This document shows, piece by piece, positions 33,119 through 41,499 of a stretch of 64,000 nucleotides of DNA. The number at the start of each line of letters is the position of its first letter. Position 1 is the stretch's first letter. The DNA is from a bacterium (GTDB taxonomy: Bacteria; Verrucomicrobiota; Verrucomicrobiia; Limisphaerales; UBA11358): positions 1-64,000 of the forward strand of contig JAJXXW010000064.1 in NCBI GenBank assembly GCA_021780905.1, given 5' to 3'. The translations under genes were made by a program, and so were the position numbers. The notes beneath the pieces are model-generated. The model made no database searches. It saw only the letters and a program-made list of their open reading frames with translations, and was not told the DNA's origin.

Positions 33119-33380
33119 GCGGCGCTGGTTTCCGGCAACAGACCATCGGCGCGATAGACCAGCCAATCCATTTCCTCCTGCAAGGCGATCATTTTCACGC
33201 GCAGATTTTCGCGCAGCTTGCTGGCCTGCAGGCCGGCGGCGCGGAGTTCCGCCGTGGTTTCAAAGGGAAGGTTGGGCGGGCAGTCCTCGGACGGGCGTTG
33301 GCGCCAGCCGCGCACGTTGCCGTCGTGGCGGAAAATTCCCTTCGCGCTTTCGATTCTTTCGTGCTTAAATTTTTGCCGCG

Positions 33381-34178
33381 ATGATTGCGTATCTCGATTT
33401 GCTCCGGCACGTGCTCGACCACGGCAAGTTCAAGGCCGACCGCACCGGCACCGGCACCTATTCCGTGTTCGGCGCGCAGGCGCGGTTTGATCTGCGCCAG
33501 AATTTTCCGGTGCTCACCACCAAGAAGCTCCACCTCAAGTCCATCATCTACGAACTGCTCTGGTTCCTGCGCGGCGAGACGAACGTGCGCTGGTTGCAGG
33601 AGCGCGGCGTGACCATCTGGGACGAATGGGCGAACCAGGAAACCGGCGACCTCGGCCGCGTCTATGGCGCGCAATGGTGCGACTGGAAAACCGCGGACGG
33701 CCGCAGCATCAACCAGATTGACCACGTCATCGCGTCCATCAAAAAGAATCCTGACTCGCGCCGGCTCATCGTCAGCGCGTGGAACCCGGGCGAGATTGAC
33801 ACGATGGCGTTGCCACCGTGCCACACGATGTTCCAGTTCTTCGTGCAGGACGGCGAGTTGAGCTGCCAGCTTTACCAGCGCAGCGCGGATTTGTTTCTCG
33901 GCGTGCCGTTCAACATCGCCAGCTATGCACTGCTCACGCGCATGGTGGCGCAGGTGTGCGACCTGAAGCCGGGCGATTTCGTCCACACCTTCGGCGACTT
34001 GCACCTCTACGCAAATCATCTGGACCAGGCGAAGCTCCAGCTCTCGCGCGAGCCGCGTCCACTGCCGCAGATGGAAATCAATCCGGCGGTGAAAAATATC
34101 CGCGATTTCCAGTTCGAGGATTTCACGCTGGAAGGCTACGACCCGCATCCGGCCATCAAGGCGCCGATTGCGGTGTGA
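33381..34178 (+). CDS. thyA: Thymidylate synthase
   Basis: The 265-residue protein matches ThyA throughout: the folate/dUMP region ([19 protein letters not shown]), WDEWA with GRVYGAQW, the catalytic Cys in [31 protein letters not shown], and the THAP-like end [14 protein letters not shown]. It makes dTMP from dUMP using methylene-THF. The length equals the E. coli enzyme (264). A membrane protein gene and folA follow on the same strand; folA regenerates THF from the DHF that ThyA produces. Confidence 0.97.
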   Translation: MIAYLDLLRHVLDHGKFKADRTGTGTYSVFGAQARFDLRQNFPVLTTKKLHLKSIIYELLWFLRGETNVRWLQERGVTIWDEWANQETGDLGRVYGAQWCDWKTADGRSINQIDHVIASIKKNPDSRRLIVSAWNPGEIDTMALPPCHTMFQFFVQDGELSCQLYQRSADLFLGVPFNIASYALLTRMVAQVCDLKPGDFVHTFGDLHLYANHLDQAKLQLSREPRPLPQMEINPAVKNIRDFQFEDFTLEGYDPHPAIKAPIAV

Positions 34179-34195
34179 CCGACAACAAATCGAAA

Positions 34196-34819
34196 ATGAA
34201 ACCATCAAGATTCAGAGTAATTAAGCCTTGGATTATTGTTGGCGCATTTCAAGCGTATGCAATTTTCGCTGCTTGGCTTTTTGCAACGGGGAAAATTCAT
34301 TTTCGCCCTGCTGCTCAAGCACCGCCTCCGTCTATTGGTTATATCATTTTTGGTGTGTCTTTGGTGATTTCGCCAGTTTTTGCGTTTACCGCTTTGATTT
34401 CGTCGCTGGCTTTGGTTTTAAGGTCTTCTTTGTTTGTAACCAAAGCGATTGAAAGCGCACATCAGAACGATTTTGAAAAAGTTCGGATATTCCTCAAATC
34501 TGGCTATTTGCTTCCGGTGGCGAAATGCGAAGAAATCGTTTGGATTTTACGCCAACTGTGTTCGGATAGAACGAGAAAGCCTCAATTTGCCTCCGCTGAA
34601 TTTATTGACTGCATCGTTCTGGATGAATGGGGAAATTATGTTTTAAGTTGGGATGGCAGAGAGAAAATGATTCAGAAGGCAAACAGAGGTTGGTTTTCAT
34701 CTGAACACGCTCAAAAATGTGTGTCACCCAAATTAATGAAAATATTGCGTAATATTTTCATCGTCACTGTAATCATTCGGGTCATTGACATATTTGTTCA
34801 TTTGTTCCGCCATCATTGA
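34196..34819 (+). CDS. Membrane protein of unknown function between thyA and folA
   Basis: About 207 residues from the ATG at 34196; a GTG at 34175 overlapping the thyA stop is an alternative. Two N-terminal TM segments (IIVGAFQAYAIFAAWLFATG; IGYIIFGVSLVISPVFAFTALIS) precede a cytosolic domain with AIESAHQNDFEKVRIFLKSG, and a C-terminal hydrophobic helix (IFIVTVIIRVIDIFVHLF) closes it. No family recognised. The lower GC and codon use differ from the thyA and folA genes on either side, hinting that it was inserted into the operon. folA starts 1 nt after its stop. Confidence 0.65.
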   Translation: MKPSRFRVIKPWIIVGAFQAYAIFAAWLFATGKIHFRPAAQAPPPSIGYIIFGVSLVISPVFAFTALISSLALVLRSSLFVTKAIESAHQNDFEKVRIFLKSGYLLPVAKCEEIVWILRQLCSDRTRKPQFASAEFIDCIVLDEWGNYVLSWDGREKMIQKANRGWFSSEHAQKCVSPKLMKILRNIFIVTVIIRVIDIFVHLFRHH

Positions 34820-34820
34820 A

Positions 34821-35408
34821 ATGAAACACTTCAAAGCCATTGCCGCGATGTCGCTGAACCGCGTGATCGGCGCGGGCAACGCGATTCCGTGGCATCTGCC
34901 GGGGGATTTCAAGTGGTTCAAGCGGATGACGTCCGGCCACGTCGTCATCATGGGGCGCAAGACGTTCGAGAGCCTCGGCAAACCGCTGCCGAACCGCATC
35001 AACATCGTGTTGAGCCGGCATCCGGGAAGGTTGCAAAAAGATTTTCCGGAAGTTTTCGGTGAGGCGTGGGTCGGGCGCGGCAAGACGCATTTCCCGGACC
35101 GGCCGACGCAGTTTGAACTGCCAAAGGTGGGCGGCGCGGCGACGGTGGATCTGCGCATCATCAAGAATTTTCTAAAACTCGATCCGGCCAGTTCGCCGCT
35201 GGAGTTTTACATCGCCGGCGGCGCACAAATCTACGAGCAAGCGCTGCCGCTGTGTTCCGACCTATATCTGACGCTGGTGAAGCGCGAGATCGAGGGCGGC
35301 GACGCTTTTTTTCCGCCGTTCGAGGACAAGTTTGAACTGGTGGAAGAAATCCGCGACGAGCCGGAGTTCAAGATTTTACATTACCGGCACCAGTCGCTGT
35401 TGAAATAA
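34821..35408 (+). CDS. folA: Dihydrofolate reductase
   Basis: The 195-residue DHFR starts at the ATG at 34821. It has the motifs IAAMSLNRVIGAGNAIPWHLPGDFKWFK (substrate pocket with the acidic residue in PGD), VVIMGRKTFESLGKPLPNR (NADPH), IVLSRHPG and FYIAGGAQIYEQALPL. The usual length is about 160; the excess is a loop of some 40 residues (GEAWVGRGKTHFPDRPTQFE onward) between the third strand and the IAGGAQIY motif. It reduces DHF to THF after ThyA, so the linkage makes sense. Confidence 0.95.
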   Translation: MKHFKAIAAMSLNRVIGAGNAIPWHLPGDFKWFKRMTSGHVVIMGRKTFESLGKPLPNRINIVLSRHPGRLQKDFPEVFGEAWVGRGKTHFPDRPTQFELPKVGGAATVDLRIIKNFLKLDPASSPLEFYIAGGAQIYEQALPLCSDLYLTLVKREIEGGDAFFPPFEDKFELVEEIRDEPEFKILHYRHQSLLK

Positions 35409-35480
35409 ATGCCGGTGGGGCGGGTTCCACGAATCCCCAGGTTATTCAGCAAGGCGCGGAGCCTGTCCCTCCGAAAATCG

Positions 35481-35519
35481 GCAAAAAAAACCGGCGGACT
35501 GTGACCAGTCCGCCGGTTT
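35481..35519 (-). terminator. Rho-independent terminator of rpsA
   Basis: AAACCGGCGGACT pairs perfectly with AGTCCGCCGGTTT around a 6-nt loop (35488-35519). On the minus strand it is followed by an 8-T run. It lies 16 nt past the rpsA stop. Confidence 0.95.
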
Positions 35520-35535
35520 GAATTTTCTGCAATGA

Positions 35536-37203
35536 TTATTGCTTATCGCCAGTGTCGAGCGCGTCGAAGGCGTGTTGCAGGGCCACGAGATCTTCGCCGG
35601 GCTTGAGCGCATCGAGCATTTTCTGCTCTTCCTTGATCTGCTCGTCGGTGTAGCTGGCCGCCTTGATGGACAGGCCGATGCGGCGTTCGTTCTTGTCAAT
35701 TTTCACCACGCGGGCGGAAACTTCCTGGCCGGGCTTGAGCACGTTCTTGATCTTGTCCACGCGCTCCTCGCTGATCTGCGAGATGTGAACGAGGCCGTCA
35801 ATCTCGTGCTGCAGGCCGACAAACGCGCCGAAACTGGCGAGCTTGGTGACTTTGCCGGTGACGAGGTCGCCAACCTTGTAGAGCGTCTCGATCTTTTCCC
35901 ACGGATCGGTTTCGAGCTGCTTCATGCCGAGCGCGATGCGCTGGTTGGCGCGATCCACTTCGAGCACGGTGGCTTCGACGACGTCGCCCTTCTTCATGAC
36001 TTCGGACGGATGATTGATCTTGCGGGTCCAGGACATGTCCGAGACGTGCACCATGCCGTCAATGCCTTCCTCGAGTTCGACGAACGCGCCGTAGCTCGTG
36101 AGGTTGCGCACCTGGCCTTTGACCTTGGTGCCAACGGTGTATTTCGCCGCCGCGCCGTCCCACGGATTGGATTCAAGCTGGCGGACGCCGAGGGAGATTT
36201 TCTGTTCCTCGCGGTTGATGCCGAGGACGACGGCTTCGACTTCCTGATCCTGCTTGAGCACGTCGCTCGGTTTGGCGATGCGCTTGGTCCAGGACAATTC
36301 GGTGACGTGGATGAGGCCTTCGACACCGGGTTCGAGCTGCACAAACGCGCCGTAGGGCACCAGGCTGACGACCTTGCCCTTGACCTTGGTGCCGATCGGG
36401 AACTTGGTTTCGATCTGGTCCCACGGATTGGTGAGCTTCTGCTTGAGGCCGAGGCTGACGCGTTCTTTTTCCTTGTTCACGTCAAGGACCACCACGTCGA
36501 GTTCCTGGCCGACCTTCAAAATTTCCGACGGATGGCCGAGGCGGCCCCAGCTCATGTCCGTGATGTGGAGCAAACCGTCGAGGCCGTTCAAGTCAATGAA
36601 CGCGCCGAAATCGGTGATGTTTTTGACGATGCCCTTGCGGATGTCGCCCGGCACCATTTCCGCGAGCAGCGCGGAACGCTTCTCGTTGCGCTCGGCCTCG
36701 ATGAGTTCGCGGCGGGAGAGCACGATGTTCTGGCGCTCCTGGTTGATTTTGACGACCTTGAATTCGTAGGTGTTGCCCACGAAGGACGCGAGATTCTTGG
36801 GCGTGACCACGTCGAGCTGCGACGACGGCAGGAACGCCTCGACGCCGACGTTGACGATCAGACCGCCCTTGACCAGCGCGGTGACCTTGCCCATGACGCG
36901 GCCGCCCTCGTTGCAAATCGTGAGGATGCGGTCCCAGTTCTTCTTGAACTCCGCCTTCTGGTGCGAGAGGACGACGGTGCCTTCCTTGTTTTCGAGCTTC
37001 TCGATCAGCACGTCAATCTCGCTGCCGACCTGGATGGTGGCCGGTTCCAGAAATTCGTTGAGCGGGATGACGCCTTCGCTTTTGTAGCCGATGTCCACGA
37101 GGACTTCCTTGGCGCGAACTTCGATGACGGAGCCCTTGACGATTTCGCCCTGGGCGACGGGCTGTTTGCTGCTCTGCTTGAGAGCCTGTTCCATGGTGAG
37201 CAT
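35536..37203 (-). CDS. rpsA: 30S ribosomal protein S1
   Basis: About 555 residues from the ATG at 37203 (in-frame ATG at 37194 also possible). Six S1 OB-fold repeats are visible. The last four have the canonical pattern of G-x-V and GAFVxL-x-GxxGLxHxSxxS, e.g. GIVKNITDFGAFIDLNGLDG, GKVVSLVPYGAFVQLEPG and GQVRNLTSYGAFVELEEG. Size and repeat number match E. coli S1 (557, six repeats). It binds mRNA leaders on the 30S subunit. A strong terminator follows, and a structured sequence lies in the 314-nt leader between miaB and rpsA. Confidence 0.97.
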   Translation of the reverse strand: MLTMEQALKQSSKQPVAQGEIVKGSVIEVRAKEVLVDIGYKSEGVIPLNEFLEPATIQVGSEIDVLIEKLENKEGTVVLSHQKAEFKKNWDRILTICNEGGRVMGKVTALVKGGLIVNVGVEAFLPSSQLDVVTPKNLASFVGNTYEFKVVKINQERQNIVLSRRELIEAERNEKRSALLAEMVPGDIRKGIVKNITDFGAFIDLNGLDGLLHITDMSWGRLGHPSEILKVGQELDVVVLDVNKEKERVSLGLKQKLTNPWDQIETKFPIGTKVKGKVVSLVPYGAFVQLEPGVEGLIHVTELSWTKRIAKPSDVLKQDQEVEAVVLGINREEQKISLGVRQLESNPWDGAAAKYTVGTKVKGQVRNLTSYGAFVELEEGIDGMVHVSDMSWTRKINHPSEVMKKGDVVEATVLEVDRANQRIALGMKQLETDPWEKIETLYKVGDLVTGKVTKLASFGAFVGLQHEIDGLVHISQISEERVDKIKNVLKPGQEVSARVVKIDKNERRIGLSIKAASYTDEQIKEEQKMLDALKPGEDLVALQHAFDALDTGDKQ

Positions 37204-37444
37204 AACTTTACGGGACTGCACTACAGGAGACTTTTGTTCCGAACGGAACTTGAAGACTCCATTGCCTAACTAACGAACGCTGCGACGGGCAACGGAGGTT
37301 AAAGGTTAGGTTGTTGGTTAACGGTTTTTTCTCAGCCTAAACGAACATCCGCACACGCGGCGTTCAGGCAGGATGGATCATACGGGAACCGCGAAGGTTG
37401 GCAAGGGTAAAAACAACCTGCCGGGGGGCGATTTGACGGGACCT

Positions 37445-37499
37445 ACCCCAAACCACGAATTTCGGTCTCGGGCAGCTTGAAGTTCGCTGCCTTTGGGGT
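37445..37499 (-). promoter_or_regulatory. Candidate RNA structure in the rpsA leader
   Basis: Read on the minus strand, ACCCCAAA pairs with TTTGGGGT, and inside it GGCAGC pairs with GCTGCC around a 9-nt loop. About 18 unpaired nt lie on one side. It sits just beyond the miaB stop and about 240 nt upstream of the rpsA start. It may end the miaB message or act in rpsA control; there is no T-run. The rest of 37204-37444 shows no gene. Confidence 0.5.
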
Positions 37500-37517
37500 G
37501 GAAAAATCAAAGTAATC

Positions 37518-38942
37518 TCACAAATTCACAATCGCCGGGTCGCCGTAGAGCGTGAAGGAGCCGGTGCGCTGGATTTTCAAATCCATGATCTGGCCGTGGT
37601 GGCGCGGGCTGCCGTCGAACAGCACGATGCGGTTGCAGCGCGTGCGGCCGGTGTAACGCGCCGCGTTTTTCTTGCTCGGTCCCTCGACGAGGATCTGCAC
37701 CTGCCGGCCGATGAAGGCGTCGTATTTCCGCGCGGCGATCTCGTTGACGAGTTCCAGCAGACGATGGTTGCGTTCCTCGCGGATTTCCTGCGGCACTTGA
37801 TTTTCCATCGCGGCGGCGGGGGTATCGCGGCGTGGCGAGTATTTGAAAATGTAGGCGTTATCGAATTCCACAGCGCGGCACAGCGACATCGTCTGCTCAA
37901 AATCCGCCTCCGTTTCGCCGGGAAACCCGACGATGATGTCGGTGTAGAGGCCAATGTTCGGCTGGACGGCGCGCAGCTTCTGGATGATGCCGAGAAATTT
38001 TTCCCGCGTGTAGCCTCGGTGCATCAACTTCAACAGGCGGTCGCTGCCGCTTTGCAGCGGAATGTGCGCGCTTTCGCACAGCTTCGGCAGGCGCGCGTAG
38101 GCTTCCACCAAATCGTCGCCGTAACCTTTCGGATGCGGCGAGGTGAAGCGAATACGTTCCAGTCCTTCGATTTCGTGAACCGCATTGAGCAGTTGGACAA
38201 AGGCGGATATGGCGGGTCGCGTCCCTCCGTGCGCGCCGGTGACCGCATCACTTGCCATTGCGGCGGGCAGAGGACTGCCCGCCCTACCGACCGCGGGAAT
38301 ATCACGCCGGCCAAAGCTCGTAACAATCTGGCCGAGCAAAGTGATTTCCTTCACGCCGCGCGCCACGAGTTCACGGCATTCGGCGACGATGTCGGGAATC
38401 GTGCGGCTGCGTTCCTCGCCGCGTGTGCTGGGCACGATGCAGAAGGTGCAATGCTGGTTGCAGCCTTGCATGATGCTGACAAACGCCGACACGGCGGTCT
38501 TGGCGCTGCCGTTGAGCAGATGCTCGCGGATGGCGGCCTCGCTTTTCGCCTCGGCGGCGGTGTCCACGATCTTCGCGCGTTTGCCGGCGAGGAGTTCGTC
38601 CAGGTATTCCGCTGCGCGATGAAATTTCTGCGTGCCGAGCACCAGGTCCACGTCGGGCAGTTTTTCCACCAGCTCCCTGCCCCGGCTTTGCGCCATGCAC
38701 CCCATGAAACCCACAATCTGATCGCGGCGTTCGCTGCGCGCGGTGCCGATGACATTTCGCATCTTGTTGATGGCCTTCTGTTCGGCGAAGTCACGAACGC
38801 TGCACGTATTCAGCAGCACCACGTCGGCGGCGGCTTCGGAGGGGGCTAGAGAATAGCCCTTCGCCACGAGCTGGGCGGCAACGGCTTCGCTGTCGCGCTC
38901 GTTCATCTGGCAACCGTAAGTTTTTATAAAGACGCTCGGCAT
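37518..38942 (-). CDS. miaB: tRNA-2-methylthio-N6-dimethylallyladenosine synthase with repeat-encoded insert
   Basis: The 474-residue methylthiotransferase has an N-terminal UPF0004 domain (TYGCQMNERDSE; NTCSVRDFAEQKA; GCMAQ gives the three cluster cysteines). A radical-SAM domain with the CxxxCxxC motif in CNQHCTFCIVPSTRG and a C-terminal TRAM domain (VEGPSKKNAARYTGRTRCNR) follow. MiaB adds methylthio to i6A37 of tRNAs. Residues about 215-245 (AVGRAGSPLPAAM ... THGGTRP-like) interrupt the conserved block after LLGQIVTSFGR. They are encoded by a REP-like palindromic repeat, an in-frame insert of about 30 residues absent from usual family members. Confidence 0.93.
   Translation of the reverse strand: MPSVFIKTYGCQMNERDSEAVAAQLVAKGYSLAPSEAAADVVLLNTCSVRDFAEQKAINKMRNVIGTARSERRDQIVGFMGCMAQSRGRELVEKLPDVDLVLGTQKFHRAAEYLDELLAGKRAKIVDTAAEAKSEAAIREHLLNGSAKTAVSAFVSIMQGCNQHCTFCIVPSTRGEERSRTIPDIVAECRELVARGVKEITLLGQIVTSFGRRDIPAVGRAGSPLPAAMASDAVTGAHGGTRPAISAFVQLLNAVHEIEGLERIRFTSPHPKGYGDDLVEAYARLPKLCESAHIPLQSGSDRLLKLMHRGYTREKFLGIIQKLRAVQPNIGLYTDIIVGFPGETEADFEQTMSLCRAVEFDNAYIFKYSPRRDTPAAAMENQVPQEIREERNHRLLELVNEIAARKYDAFIGRQVQILVEGPSKKNAARYTGRTRCNRIVLFDGSPRHHGQIMDLKIQRTGSFTLYGDPAIVNL
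38208..38298. repeat. REP-like repeat pair inserted in miaB
   Basis: It contains the diverged, inverted form of the 20674 family (GGGTCGCGTCCCTCCGTGCG, about 38214-38239) and a perfect hairpin GGCGGGCAG-AGGA-CTGCCCGCC at 38262-38283. The whole insert keeps the miaB frame open. Confidence 0.75.
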
Positions 38943-39262
38943 GGTTCGAAGGTGCGGGAATTTAATTCATCCGCGCGGGCTTGGAAAGGCGGCAGTGGGG
39001 TGAATTTTTCGCGCCCAGCCCGCAAAGGCCGCCCACAACTATTTTCATCAGCGACCTGCGCGCGGCTGTTTTTTTTGATTGGGAACTCGTGAAATTCATT
39101 TCCCCGGAAGGGCGGATGAAACTTTTTCAAAAAAGGACTGGCAATTTTTGCGGACCTGCGCTTAATTGGTCGTGGTCATGAGCAGTGAAACATCAGCACA
39201 CCGACCACCCGGCGCCGCCGCCCTTCGGCGTGGCCGGTCAACCTGCAACCGGAGGACTTCCC
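38943..39262. other. Divergent intergenic region miaB/DUF465
   Basis: No gene seen. It must hold promoters for miaB (leftward) and for the DUF465 gene (rightward). A GGAGGA Shine-Dalgarno at 39251-39256 fixes the start of the latter at 39263. Confidence 0.6.
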
Positions 39263-39517
39263 ATGGACCTGCATCATCCATTCGTTAAGGAATTCCCGGC
39301 GCACCGCGAAACCATCCGCTCGCTCAAACTGGCGGATGGCAAGTTTCGCGCGGCGTTCGAGGAATATCACCAGTTGGACGACGAAATCTGCCGCATCGAG
39401 GAGGAGGTGGAGTTCGCCACCGACCAGCAGATTGACGAATTGAAATTCAAGCGCGCCAGGCTCAAGGACGCGCTTTACGCCGCCGTGAAAAAGCACGAGG
39501 CCGCGCTCGTTCACTGA
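39263..39517 (+). CDS. DUF465 (YdcH-like) small helical protein
   Basis: The 84-residue protein starts at the ATG at 39263, six nt after a GGAGGA ribosome-binding site. It is a predicted helical hairpin rich in charged residues (FPAHRETIRSLKLADGKFRAAFEEYHQLDDEICRIEE ... LKFKRARLKDALYAAVKKHE), the DUF465 pattern. Function of the family is unknown. It stands alone, 19 nt before a convergent gene. Confidence 0.85.
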   Translation: MDLHHPFVKEFPAHRETIRSLKLADGKFRAAFEEYHQLDDEICRIEEEVEFATDQQIDELKFKRARLKDALYAAVKKHEAALVH

Positions 39518-39536
39518 CCTCCCGCCCGAACTTTTA

Positions 39537-40964
39537 TCAGGCCGGCCCCGCCGCCTGCTTCTGCCCCCAGCCGAACAGATTCTTCGCCTTGATGACCTCG
39601 AAGATTTGCGGCGGGATCAGCTTGGCGAGGGATTCGTCGCCGGAATGGATCTTGGCCAGCACTTCGCTGGAGTAAATTTTCAGCGCGGTGGTGTCATAGT
39701 GGGCGATGTTCACAATAAACTTGTTGTCCACCAGATGCTGGTAGAGATGGCGCAGGTGCGGCGCGATGTCGAGGTTCTCCACGGTGAAGAGCTGGCCGGT
39801 CCTTTTGTCGAGCGAGGGATAGACGTAGAGCTTCGCGCCGTTTTTGAAAAGCTGCCCGAGCGATTCCATCAGGCCGCCGGGCAGGTCGGTGTAAAATTTC
39901 TCGTCCAGCACGTCGCGCAGGCGCACGAGGCCGATGGGCAGGCCGATGGGTTTCTGCGTCTGCCGCGCGAGATAGCCGACGAGCCGGTGGTAGCGGAGAA
40001 AGTTGGAGATCAACACCGGCTGGCCGAGCGCGCCCAGCGTGTCCACGCGATCCAGAAAATCGCGGTGGTCAATCGCGTCGCCGACCTGCAACTGGCGCAA
40101 AGTCATTTCAAACATCGTGACGGGCGTCTCGCCGGCGAGCGCCGGCTCGGCGATGAATTGATCGCGGGCGCGCTCCATCATGTCCAGCATCGGGTTGGTG
40201 ATGGGCCGGAAGCTGCCGCGTTCGAGCAGGACGGGTTTTTTGTAAAGCAGTTCGCCGGGGATCACGGTCTCGCCGTCGGCGGTGAACATGGCGGCTTCGG
40301 TGAGCCACTGTTCGACAAGCTGCAACGCCATCAGCCGGTTGTCCACGCCGATGAAGGCCGGTCCGGAAAATTTGATCATGTCCACCTCGACGCGCTGGCT
40401 GGTCAAGCCGTCCATCAGCGCGCCGATGAGGCGGGCGGGTTCGATGTGCTGGTAGAACGCGGCGTGGATGAGATTCACGCCGATGATGCCGACGACCTCC
40501 TGCTGGCGCGGCGTTTCCCAATCGAGCAGGCGGACGTGGATGATGATGGTGGATGGTTCGCTGCGCGGCGTGGTCTGAAACTTGATGCCGAGCCAGCCGT
40601 TGCCGCCGTCCTCGCCGGCCTTGGAAATATGCTTGGTGGCAATCGTGTTCGCGAACGCAAAAAACGTCCGGCGGTCGCCGATGCTCTGGTTGAGGCGCTG
40701 GAGCAGCAGGTCAAATTCATGATCCAGCATGGCGCCGAGCCGCTTGCGGCTGACGTAACGGTCGCTCGGCCCGTAAATCGCGTCGCTCACCGCCATGTCG
40801 TAGGCGGAAATGGTCTTGGCCACCGTGCCGGACGCCTTGCCGACGTGGAAAAACCACCGCGCGACCTCCTGCCCCGCGCCGATCTCCGCAAAGGTGCCGT
40901 AGCGTTTGGCGTCGAGGTTGATTTGCAGCGCTTTCTGGCCGGTGTTGAGTTTCTCCGCGATCAT
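39537..40964 (-). CDS. Conserved protein of unknown function (about 475 residues)
   Basis: From the ATG at 40964 (MIAEKLNTGQKALQINLD) the product has 475 residues. The start KRYGTFAEIGAGQEVARWFFHVGKASGTVAKTISAYDM is typical of a widely conserved family that I know only as uncharacterised; some entries are labelled with conflicting names. No signal peptide, TM segment or classic catalytic motif is obvious. The C-terminal part (LFTVENLDIAPHLRHLYQHL) is also conserved-looking. A 21-bp repeat array lies 62 bp upstream of its start. I would not assign a function. Confidence 0.75.
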   Translation of the reverse strand: MIAEKLNTGQKALQINLDAKRYGTFAEIGAGQEVARWFFHVGKASGTVAKTISAYDMAVSDAIYGPSDRYVSRKRLGAMLDHEFDLLLQRLNQSIGDRRTFFAFANTIATKHISKAGEDGGNGWLGIKFQTTPRSEPSTIIIHVRLLDWETPRQQEVVGIIGVNLIHAAFYQHIEPARLIGALMDGLTSQRVEVDMIKFSGPAFIGVDNRLMALQLVEQWLTEAAMFTADGETVIPGELLYKKPVLLERGSFRPITNPMLDMMERARDQFIAEPALAGETPVTMFEMTLRQLQVGDAIDHRDFLDRVDTLGALGQPVLISNFLRYHRLVGYLARQTQKPIGLPIGLVRLRDVLDEKFYTDLPGGLMESLGQLFKNGAKLYVYPSLDKRTGQLFTVENLDIAPHLRHLYQHLVDNKFIVNIAHYDTTALKIYSSEVLAKIHSGDESLAKLIPPQIFEVIKAKNLFGWGQKQAAGPA

Positions 40965-41025
40965 AAATTCCTTGGCGGGGAAAATACACCAAACCGGGAA
41001 CGTGTCCAACAAGATGCTTTGGCAA

Positions 41026-41298
41026 CCGTGGGTGGGCGAGTGTCAGACGGTGATGGGCAAAAGTAAATCCACCCTGGGCGGCGGCGTGCGACCGGTGGGA
41101 ACGCGTCAACGGCTGAAAAGCCGGTGCGGGACGACCGTGGGTGGCGGCGTGATGATGAAAAGTGCCGGCCCAACGACCGTTGGCCGGCGTCAGCCGATGG
41201 TGGGCGGCGACGCGGCGATGGTGGGCGTGTGTAAAACGATGGTGGGGACGTGTCCATGGACCGTTGGGCGCGGTCAGCCGATGGTTGGGCGATGCAAA
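41026..41298. repeat. Degenerate 21-bp tandem repeat array (13 units)
   Basis: Thirteen consecutive 21-bp units without gaps; most contain GTGGGC or a close variant in the same place. The approximate consensus is ACGATGGTGGGCGNGTGTCA plus G. Example units: CCGATGGTGGGCGGCGACGC(G) at 41194, GCGATGGTGGGCGTGTGTAA(A) at 41215 and ACGATGGTGGGGACGTGTCC(A) at 41236. Translated in one frame it gives heptads like TTVGRRQ-PMVGGDA-AMVGVCK, but the frame runs on into antisense sequence, so I regard it as noncoding. The remaining 41299-41499 shows nothing. Confidence 0.8.
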
Positions 41299-41499
41299 AA
41301 CATCAGAAAATCAGGGATTTGCGTCAAAGCGCAGGAGTTGGCGGTTTTTGACCGGTGGCCGCTCGCGCGCGGTTTCAATAAGTGTAGCCAGGACGGTGCT
41401 TTACCCCCCCGCCGGGACGGACGGCGCTATGTAAACAGTGGAAACGCTCTGAAGCCCGCGCTCCGCTGGCGGTCGATCCGGCAAAAATCCTTCATGGCT

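Larger units (their letters stand above)
32703..33377 (-). pseudogene. C-terminal fragment of a restriction-modification methylase
   Basis: On the minus strand the frame carries HERIESAKGIFRHDGNVRGW, ENLRVKMIALQEEMDWLVYR and later ERCALWEARLAAIRDNEHIRRIE. These blocks are typical of the C-terminal target-recognition end of large Eco57I-like methylase/type IIG proteins. No methylase domain precedes it; thyA begins 4 nt away. REP-like repeats at about 33003-33044 and 33092-33118 interrupt the coding sequence. It is a remnant, probably cargo of the older element. Confidence 0.75.

Noticed and set aside
35539..37269. A 576-codon plus-strand frame
   Set aside because: Exact shadow of rpsA on the other strand; its acidic repeats only mirror the S1 repeats.
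39606..41066. A 486-codon plus-strand frame
   Set aside because: Antisense to the conserved 475-residue protein, whose N-terminus is family-typical.
41026..41298. CRISPR array
   Set aside because: Units abut with no spacers, repeats are degenerate, and no cas genes occur in the window.
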